Assembly: GCA_947624705.1 (NCBI GenBank)
Contig: CANQLL010000008.1
Span: 1-34,834 of the forward strand
Length of the DNA stretch: 34,834 bases
Reading direction: 5' to 3'
From: an uncultured Bacilli bacterium
GTDB taxonomy: Bacteria > Bacillota_I > Bacilli_A > RF39 > UBA660
Both the position numbers and the translations under genes were made by a program. Shown piece by piece: positions 28,035 through 34,834 of this stretch. A model generated the notes under the pieces. That model did not search any database. It saw nothing but the letters and a program-made list of their open reading frames with translations, and was not told the origin of the DNA. Within the stretch, counting starts at the first letter, position 1. The number at the start of each line of letters is the position of its first letter.

Positions 28035-30011
28035 TTATTCACCTCGATTTTTAACATAATTGCAAATAATATCTACTACTTCTTCTTTGCCTAATGCAGC
28101 GTTAAGACATAAATCATAATTATTAATATCTCCCCATGATTTTCCTGAGATTAATTCATAATAACTTGCTCTATTTTTATCAGATTTCTCTACATTCTTC
28201 TTGGCTTTATTTAAAGAATCTTTATACATTTCTTGCACTTTTTTAATACGATAATCTTTAGGAGCATGAATAAATATTTTAATAACATTAGGATTATCTT
28301 TCAAAACATAATCTGCTGCTCTTCCGACTAAAACACATGACCCTTTTTCAGCAATCATTTTAATTACTTTTTCTTGTGCCGTAATCGCATATTTAACAGG
28401 AGCTGTTGTTAAATATAAATCATGTAAATAATCTTGACTTTGATTAATTTTCGAAACAAAATCTTGATCTAAACCACTTTCTTGTGCAGCTAAAGAAATC
28501 ATTTCTTTATAATAATAAGGAATATTAAGCTTTTGAGCTACTAATTTACCAATTTCTTTTCCTTGCGAACCATGTTGTCTTGAAATTGTAATAATAATAC
28601 CTTGTTTAGAATTTTTAAAACTTTCTTTACTCTTGACTACTTTTTCATTTTTATTTAATTGTTTAAAGAAATTATACACTAAAATAAAAGTAATAACAAT
28701 GCCAATTACATCAGCAATTGGGGCTGCAATTAAAACACCTTTTATTCCTAAAAAGTTTGGTAAAATAATAACTAAAGGAATAAAACAAACTATATCTCGA
28801 GCTAAAGAAACAATTGCCGATTTTAATGGTTCACCCACGGCTTGAAAGAATATTGAACATAATTTTATTAAACAAGTTAGAGTAACTAACATTAAAAATA
28901 AACGGAATGTTAAAGTAGCAAATTCTAAATATATTGCATCTGAAGAACCAAAAATTCTAATAATTGCGCCCGGGAATAACTCAAAACAAATGGTAGATAA
29001 AACCCCAACGATAGACGCCGCAATTACAACTTTTTTAAATGTTTCCTTAACCCGGTCAATGTTTTTAGCTCCATAATTATAACCAAGAATAGGTTGAGCT
29101 CCCAAAATAATACCGACGATAATATTAATAACAATCGAAAATACTTTCATAGCTATGCCAATAACAGCAATTGGTATATCGGCACCATACTTACTCTTCG
29201 CCCCATATTTAGCTAACATAATATTACAAACTAAAGAAATTATTACAATACTCATTTGCGTAATAAAAGTGGAAATGCCTAACTTTAAAACATTTTTAAA
29301 TAAGCGAAAATCCATTTTAAAACTTTCCCATTTTAATTTAAAAGTTTTAGTTCTTGTAAAATAGATAATTGAGATAATTAAACTAGCTATTTGCCCAATT
29401 ATCGTCGCATATGCCGCACCCTTTATTCCTAAATTTAAACCAAAAATAAATATGGGGTCTAAAATAATATTAATAATTGCTCCGGCTGAAGTTGCTAACA
29501 TGGAAAATCCAGGAGACCCATCTGCTCTTATAATTGCATTCATACTATTTCCTAACATATAAACGGGAATAGCTGAAAGAATAATAATAAAATAATCTCT
29601 AGCCAAGTCAATACTTGCCGAACTTGCACCGAATAAGAATAATAATTTATCTTGAAATAAAAAACCTAAAACTAAAAAGATAAGACTAATTATAAAAGTT
29701 ATTAACAAACTATTACCAATTGCTCGATGAGAATTTTTAGTATCTTTACGTCCTTGGCATAGAGATAAAAAGGCCGACGCGCCATCACCAAAACACCATG
29801 CAAAGGCTACAGCTATAATTGTTATAGGATAAACTATCCCCGTAGCGGCATTTCCTAAGTACCCAAGTTTGCTATTTCCTATAAATATTTGATCTACAAT
29901 ATTATATAAAGAACTTATTAATAAAGATAAAATACAAGGAATTGAAAATTTCAATAATAATTTTGAAATTTTTTCTTCTCCTAAAAATTTATTGTTTTCT
30001 TGTTCATTCAT
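28035..30011 (-). CDS. MATE efflux transporter fused to C-terminal cytidylate kinase-like domain
   Basis: GEEKISKLLLKFSIPCILSLLISSLYNIVDQIFIGN...; C-terminus GIIITISRQHGSQGKEIGKLVAQKLNIPYYYKEMI...GSCVLVGRAADYVL. Start reset to 30011 (SD GGGAGGAAGAGG); the ORF track begins at 30119. Confidence 0.88.
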   Translation of the reverse strand: MNEQENNKFLGEEKISKLLLKFSIPCILSLLISSLYNIVDQIFIGNSKLGYLGNAATGIVYPITIIAVAFAWCFGDGASAFLSLCQGRKDTKNSHRAIGNSLLITFIISLIFLVLGFLFQDKLLFLFGASSASIDLARDYFIIILSAIPVYMLGNSMNAIIRADGSPGFSMLATSAGAIINIILDPIFIFGLNLGIKGAAYATIIGQIASLIISIIYFTRTKTFKLKWESFKMDFRLFKNVLKLGISTFITQMSIVIISLVCNIMLAKYGAKSKYGADIPIAVIGIAMKVFSIVINIIVGIILGAQPILGYNYGAKNIDRVKETFKKVVIAASIVGVLSTICFELFPGAIIRIFGSSDAIYLEFATLTFRLFLMLVTLTCLIKLCSIFFQAVGEPLKSAIVSLARDIVCFIPLVIILPNFLGIKGVLIAAPIADVIGIVITFILVYNFFKQLNKNEKVVKSKESFKNSKQGIIITISRQHGSQGKEIGKLVAQKLNIPYYYKEMISLAAQESGLDQDFVSKINQSQDYLHDLYLTTAPVKYAITAQEKVIKMIAEKGSCVLVGRAADYVLKDNPNVIKIFIHAPKDYRIKKVQEMYKDSLNKAKKNVEKSDKNRASYYELISGKSWGDINNYDLCLNAALGKEEVVDIICNYVKNRGE

Positions 30012-30030
30012 TTTCCTCTTCCTCCCATAG

Positions 30031-30053
30031 AAAAAACAAGTTATAAAACTTGT
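30031..30053 (-). terminator. Leader terminator upstream of the MATE fusion gene
   Basis: ACAAGTT-ATAA-AACTTGT followed by six U on the minus strand. Confidence 0.65.
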
Positions 30054-30090
30054 CAGTTTATACGCTTTTCCAAGCTGGTTCGACTTATCC

Positions 30091-30119
30091 ATTTTATAAT
30101 TTTTTAAAAATTTTTGCAA
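30091..30119 (-). promoter_or_regulatory. Promoter of the MATE fusion gene
   Basis: TTGCAA, 17-bp spacer, TAAAAT. Confidence 0.5.
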
Positions 30120-30141
30120 GTAAAAATTTTTAAAAATTACA

Positions 30142-30735
30142 TCAATATTTACTACTACTTTCTAATTTACTTTCAATTACTAATTGCTTAATTTTACTTT
30201 GTTCACTGCATGTTGTTAAATAAAGTATTGCCTCTTCTTTTGTTATTTCTAAAGTTCCATCTTTAGCAATTTCATATTTGGCTATCACTTTAAATTCATA
30301 TTTCCAACCGGCATAATAAAAGTAAATAGAATCATATAAATTTAAATTATCTAAATTATGAAAAAAAGAAATTTTGCTAGAACCAGAATGAGCAGCTAGA
30401 ACGATTATATCTTTTCCCACATCATTAATTTTAGTGGGAGCTAAAAGCGTAATATTTTTATCAACATTATTTAACTTACTTTCATAGTTGTAAATACCTC
30501 TTTTTAAATTTAATTTAGGTATTTCTAAAATAGCATAATATTCTTCTTCATTTTCAAAATGTTTGTTACTTTCTGAATTATCTATTTGGGAAATACTAGA
30601 AGTATTATTTAAATAGGAACTTACATTGCTTTGAACTAACTTTCTATCTTGACTTTCCTTATCAATAATCATACATAAAACTAAAAAAATAATTAATCCT
30701 ATAGTTAAGCGATTAATTATTTTCATATTTAACAT
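30142..30735 (-). CDS. Sortase (class undetermined, D-like)
   Basis: AILEIPKLNLKRGIYN, IIVLAAHSG, YLTTCSEQSKIKQLVIESKL. Confidence 0.8.
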   Translation of the reverse strand: MLNMKIINRLTIGLIIFLVLCMIIDKESQDRKLVQSNVSSYLNNTSSISQIDNSESNKHFENEEEYYAILEIPKLNLKRGIYNYESKLNNVDKNITLLAPTKINDVGKDIIVLAAHSGSSKISFFHNLDNLNLYDSIYFYYAGWKYEFKVIAKYEIAKDGTLEITKEEAILYLTTCSEQSKIKQLVIESKLESSSKY

Positions 30736-32336
30736 TTTTTCGGTAGTATAATTTTGATAAGGATTAAAAGATAAGTCAAAATAGAAATATTTGGATAATC
30801 ATCTTTACTAGTATTAGGAAGATAAATAACTTTAGGTACTTCAATAATTTCTTTTTTTACAATTACTTCTTTTTCTTTAACTGGAACTTCTACTACTTTT
30901 TCAACAATTTTAGTTTCTGGTTCTTTTGGCTCCTCTGGTTCTTCGGGTTCATCCGGTTCATCAGTAGGATAATTTATAATATGTTGTTCTAATTTTTCGG
31001 GAGTATCAGCATCAATTGTAAGGGTAAAATCATCGCCAATTATATAACCAGAACGAGAGTTTCTTTGTCTAATTATATAAGTTCCATAAATTAGTTTAAT
31101 GCTTGCTTTACCCTCAGCATTAGTTTTAATTGAGGCAATTAATTGATTATTAGAAGCATCATATATGTCATAGTAGATATCCGGTTCAGGATGTGTTTTA
31201 TTAGTTACAGCATCTAAATATTCTTTAGATATCTCTAACTCTTTTCGGTCAATTTCTTCATAAACTGTTAAATCGCCAATCTGAGCCTCATCATTAATTG
31301 TTACATAATATTCTTCTTCATCAACTTTGTAACCATAACTAGCTTTAGTTTCCACAATTTTATAAGTTCCATAAGGTAAATTATCTAAAGAACCTTGACC
31401 ACTTGCATCAGTTGTAATTGTTCCAACTAATTGATTTTCTTCATCATAGACATTATAAACAGCTCCTTCAATAGTAAAACCTTTATTTTCAATAACTTCT
31501 TTGGCTTTTTTAGTTAAAGTTATTTTTCCCGATTTAAATTTTACCGTAAAACTAGTAACTAAATCATCAAAATTTCCTGTTGCTAAAACATCTTGATTAT
31601 AACTTATATATAATAAACAATAAGTATCATATTTATTTGTTGATTTAGTCATCGTAAAGGTTACATCATTTTTAGAGTTGCCATTTACAATAATTTGATT
31701 ACCATTAATTGATTTAATCATATTATCTTTATTTTCCACATGAAATAAATTTAAAACATTATTTTCATCAGTTAAAATTAAATCTTTATTAATGGAAGTA
31801 CTGAATGTTTGATTAGCAAAACTTGGTAAAACGCTATGCTCTGTAACTAATCTCTCTAATTCTGCTGTTTCATCAACAAACATGGAAATTTCATTGCCAT
31901 TTAAAGTATCAGTATAAACAAATCTTGAATCAGGATCAGCAGTTTGCCAAATCAACATTTGGGTAATAGTATACCATTTTTCGTCTTCATGACCTTCATA
32001 GCCATAACCATAGTAAGCTAATAATTTAATTCGGTCTAATTTTTCTTTAGTTAAAGAACCATAATTAATACCATCCGATAATTCGTATCCGCCCCCATCA
32101 TTAAGTTTTTCCCATGGTTCAACACAATAAACAAAATGATCATCGGGAGTTCGATATATCCATTGAGCCCTTAAATATTCCTTTTTGCCATCCAATTTTT
32201 CCTTTCGTAAATAAACCTTACCTACATAGCCTCCTGCTCTTGCCCCTTCGGCCTTAACATGAGTTACAAATATACTACATAAAAATGCAAATACTACTAT
32301 ACTACAAATCTTTACTGCTTTTGTACTTATTTTCAT
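30729..32336 (-). CDS. Thioester-domain/Cna-B surface protein with LPNTS sorting signal, 535 aa
   Basis: Signal peptide MKISTKAVKICSIVVFAFLCSIFVTHVKA; FVYCVEP and MLIWQ; Cna-B/SpaA repeats (YNVYDEENQLVGTITTDASGQGSLDNLPYGTYKIVETKA); LPNTSKDD...ILPKKC tail. Start reset from 32486 to 32336 (SD AAAGGAG). Confidence 0.85.
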   Translation of the reverse strand: MKISTKAVKICSIVVFAFLCSIFVTHVKAEGARAGGYVGKVYLRKEKLDGKKEYLRAQWIYRTPDDHFVYCVEPWEKLNDGGGYELSDGINYGSLTKEKLDRIKLLAYYGYGYEGHEDEKWYTITQMLIWQTADPDSRFVYTDTLNGNEISMFVDETAELERLVTEHSVLPSFANQTFSTSINKDLILTDENNVLNLFHVENKDNMIKSINGNQIIVNGNSKNDVTFTMTKSTNKYDTYCLLYISYNQDVLATGNFDDLVTSFTVKFKSGKITLTKKAKEVIENKGFTIEGAVYNVYDEENQLVGTITTDASGQGSLDNLPYGTYKIVETKASYGYKVDEEEYYVTINDEAQIGDLTVYEEIDRKELEISKEYLDAVTNKTHPEPDIYYDIYDASNNQLIASIKTNAEGKASIKLIYGTYIIRQRNSRSGYIIGDDFTLTIDADTPEKLEQHIINYPTDEPDEPEEPEEPKEPETKIVEKVVEVPVKEKEVIVKKEIIEVPKVIYLPNTSKDDYPNISILTYLLILIKIILPKKC

Positions 32337-32402
32337 ACAATTTCTCCTTTCGCCAAGTATTAAACCAAGGATTAAAAAATTAGTCAAAAACCTAAAATCC
32401 TT

Positions 32403-32490
32403 AAAAATGGCTCCAAAATCGGCAAAAATGGCTCCAAAAAGCTTTTTTGGCCTAGGCAAAATCGCAAAATTGGCTCCAAAATCCAATTTT
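32403..32490. repeat. Short tandem/interspersed TGGCTCCAAAA repeats in the intergenic region
   Basis: TGGCTCCAAAA at 32408, 32429 and 32471; the first two are part of a 21-bp tandem unit. Confidence 0.75.
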
Positions 32491-32510
32491 GGGAGAAATT
32501 TAAAAAACTA

Positions 32511-33608
32511 CTAACTTTCGCTAGCAGTTAATGTTACTTTGACATTATTTTCTTTATCATTTCGCGTGTAAGTAAGATTAATTGTATCTCCTACCTTATG
32601 TTTATATAAGCTATATCGTAACATAGCAATTGAAGTTATTTCATCATCATCAAGTTTAGTAATTATATCGCCTTTTTTGATTCCAGCTTTATCAGCGGCG
32701 GAACCATCTTGAACTGATGCCACTATTACTCCTTTAGTAGCATTATTAATATTAAATCCATTGGCATATAAAGAATAAATATCATTAGAATCAATCATGG
32801 TTATACCTAAAAGCGGACGGACAGTTTCTTCACCACTCATTATTTTATCAGCGCATTCAACCGCATCTTCAATCGGAATAGCAAAGCCCATACCCTCAAC
32901 TCCTGATGATACTAATTTTATCGAAGTAATACCTATTACTTCGCCATTAGAGTTAGCTAAAGGTCCGCCACTATTACCGGAATTAATAGCAGCATCAGTT
33001 TGCATAACTTTCATAATCCAATCACTAGAATTATTATTAGAAAGACTAACTTCTACCATTCGATCTTTACCAGAAAGTATTCCTCGAGTTACGGTCCAAG
33101 AATAGGCACTATCTAAGGGAGCTCCGACCGCAAAGACTGTATCTCCTAACTTCGTTTCTTCACTACTGCCAATTTCAGCTACGCTTATTATTTCTTTAGC
33201 ATCAACTTCTAACACGCCAATATCGGCATAAGCATCAGCTCCAACAATTTTAGTTTTAACTTGTTTATTATTGGTAAACACTACATAAATTTCATCACCC
33301 TCATCAATAACGTGATTATTAGTTAAAATATATGCTTTATTTCCTTCACTTTTATATACAAATCCTGTACCTGAGGCAATTTGTTGTTGATTGCGATAAG
33401 TTTCAACTACCACTACCGAATCATAAATTTTATCAACAGCATCGGAAATTCCATTTTCATTTACCGTAACTTCTTTTTCACTTTTATTAACATTAGTAAC
33501 AGTACTATTAGGAAAAAAGTGAAATACTAAATACATTCCTGCTGCTCCCACAAAAAGAGCAATAATACTACAAATAATTAAAACTAATTTTTCATTCTTT
33601 TCATTCAT
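32511..33608 (-). CDS. htrA: HtrA/DegP-like S1C serine protease with PDZ domain
   Basis: TGFVYK...ILTNNHVID, DIGVLEVD, NSGNSGGPLANSNGEVIGI; PDZ GSAADKAGIKKGDIITKLD. Confidence 0.95.
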   Translation of the reverse strand: MNEKNEKLVLIICSIIALFVGAAGMYLVFHFFPNSTVTNVNKSEKEVTVNENGISDAVDKIYDSVVVVETYRNQQQIASGTGFVYKSEGNKAYILTNNHVIDEGDEIYVVFTNNKQVKTKIVGADAYADIGVLEVDAKEIISVAEIGSSEETKLGDTVFAVGAPLDSAYSWTVTRGILSGKDRMVEVSLSNNNSSDWIMKVMQTDAAINSGNSGGPLANSNGEVIGITSIKLVSSGVEGMGFAIPIEDAVECADKIMSGEETVRPLLGITMIDSNDIYSLYANGFNINNATKGVIVASVQDGSAADKAGIKKGDIITKLDDDEITSIAMLRYSLYKHKVGDTINLTYTRNDKENNVKVTLTASES

Positions 33609-33610
33609 AA

Positions 33611-34549
33611 TTAAAACCTCACAATTTCTTTATAATTTTTGGGAAAGCCAATTACATCTAAGACTTTATCTATTTTAATCACATTTAACTTACCTTCCAG
33701 GATATCTATTTCATAAGATAATTCTTTTAACATTAAATTAAATTCATCTTCTCTTAATAATTGTTTTAAAATAATTATTAAAGCAAACAAATCATCCTTA
33801 CCATAAATATATTCACCATCCATTTTCGGAATGTTTAATAATTCATGATATTTACAATTATCAATTAATCTTTGCGTTTTATGATCATATAAAATATCTT
33901 CATGGGCACATAGATTTCGATAATTAGCTAAGATTGGTAAATAAACCAATAAACACTCAGCATCAACTTTAAATACTTTGGCAATATCAATTTGATCTTC
34001 TGCTTTTAAAATAGTATAAAGTTCACTAACTATTCCAAAGGATAAAACCTTAACTACAATCCATAGAGGAATATAACCATAATTAGAAATATAATGCATC
34101 GTTGCCGAATGTTGACCCCCATTAACTCTAATTTGTCTTTTCATTTTCTTTAATAAATCATTTACTTGTTTAGCTTTAGATGATATATTGGTAAAGTTTT
34201 TTGGATTTAAATAATTCTTTTCACGATAACCATATTTTTTAGAAAGTTGATAAGAGAAAATACTTTTTAAATTGTTTTCAATAATTAATAAATTTTTAAA
34301 TATAATATTTCGAATTTGGCGATCGAAATTAAACATCGCATAAAGTTCTCGAAAATTAGTATTTTCAATAAACATTCGATCGCGCGGAGTTTTTAGAAAT
34401 AAATGCCGATATCCACTTAAGAAAAAGTAATTTTCACGTAATAAAATATCTTTAGCATAGTCAATATCATCGATGACTAAACCTTTATTTTTAAGAATAT
34501 CAATTTGTTCATCTAAAGTTTTAAATGATTTAAGATTCATATTCCTCAC
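33611..34549 (-). CDS. Abi family (Abi_2 / AbiD-AbiF type) HEPN protein
   Basis: LDEQIDILKNKGLVIDDIDYAKDILLRENYFFLSGYRHLF, FDRQIRNIIFKNLLIIENNLKSIFSYQLS, RNLCAH. Confidence 0.88.
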   Translation of the reverse strand: MRNMNLKSFKTLDEQIDILKNKGLVIDDIDYAKDILLRENYFFLSGYRHLFLKTPRDRMFIENTNFRELYAMFNFDRQIRNIIFKNLLIIENNLKSIFSYQLSKKYGYREKNYLNPKNFTNISSKAKQVNDLLKKMKRQIRVNGGQHSATMHYISNYGYIPLWIVVKVLSFGIVSELYTILKAEDQIDIAKVFKVDAECLLVYLPILANYRNLCAHEDILYDHKTQRLIDNCKYHELLNIPKMDGEYIYGKDDLFALIIILKQLLREDEFNLMLKELSYEIDILEGKLNVIKIDKVLDVIGFPKNYKEIVRF

Positions 34550-34638
34550 CTATTTTATGATTATATCACAAAATACAGTTATATGATATAATTTTTAAGT
34601 GAATTACTTGTTAAAAAATTGTGAAAGGAAAGTGAATT

Positions 34639-34812
34639 ATGCCGGCTTTTTATACTCATCGTTATTTTGCGAAGCAAGTTTATCAAGATTTTAAACCTGC
34701 TTTAAAAAAGCAAATAAATTATGAATATTACTTGTTTTTTGCCCAAAGTTTTGACATCCCGAGTTTCGTACTTAAAAAAGCAAAAAATCACCATTTAGTC
34801 CAGCGTTTATAA
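34639..34812 (+). CDS. Short ORF resembling the N-terminus of a zinc-dependent phospholipase C-like family; possibly frameshifted
   Basis: MPAFYTHRYFAKQVYQDFKPALKKQINYEYYLFFAQSFDIPSFVLKKAKNHHLVQRL*; SD GAAAGGAAAG. Confidence 0.4.
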   Translation: MPAFYTHRYFAKQVYQDFKPALKKQINYEYYLFFAQSFDIPSFVLKKAKNHHLVQRL

Positions 34813-34834
34813 GACTTTGTGATGATTTTCGTTT

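Noticed and set aside
30012-30119. 36-aa N-terminal extension of the MATE fusion (MQKFLKNYKMDKSNQ...)
   Set aside because: Overlaps promoter and terminator; start at 30011 has a strong SD and leads into the canonical MATE N-terminus.
32337-32486. 50-aa N-terminal extension of the adhesin ORF
   Set aside because: Repeat-derived and precedes a clear SD plus signal peptide starting at 32336.
1-34834. CRISPR arrays, prophage module or retron/DGR reverse transcriptase
   Set aside because: No regularly spaced repeats, no RT (YADD-type) motif and no phage structural block seen.

Overview
AT-rich, Firmicutes/Mollicutes-like chromosomal window. TGA is used as a stop codon (e.g. the ORF ending at 27219), so the standard code applies. 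Most genes are on the minus strand. Recognisable genes: manganese-type CBS pyrophosphatase, TypA/BipA, CopA, TtcA-like PP-loop protein, MetRS, CsaA, HtrA, SDR, DUF1700-like protein and polysaccharide deacetylase. There are two sortases with nearby sorting-signal substrates (NPETSD and LPNTS), a thioester/Cna-B surface protein, a collagen-like protein, a Wzy-like/TagA fusion, a MATE/cytidylate-kinase-like fusion, an Rpn/PD-(D/E)XK protein, an Abi_2/HEPN protein and a possible R2K ATP-grasp protein. I see no tRNA, rRNA or CRISPR. Best novelty candidates: (1) a compact convergent-promoter locus at 27342-27642 with a well-supported 22-aa hydrophobic ORF, an antisense RNA, and 13-bp inverted repeats at both predicted RNA 5' ends, resembling an undescribed type I toxin-antitoxin; (2) a near-perfect internal Shine-Dalgarno and ATG inside the Rpn gene, predicting a gene-within-gene 84-aa product; (3) two paralogous intergenic ncRNA candidates (about 500-632 and 23385-23500) sharing promoter geometry, a conserved 5' block and a bulged hairpin; (4) a terminator/antiterminator-like leader before the MATE fusion. 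All assignments come from reading sequence and motif memory; no searches were run.
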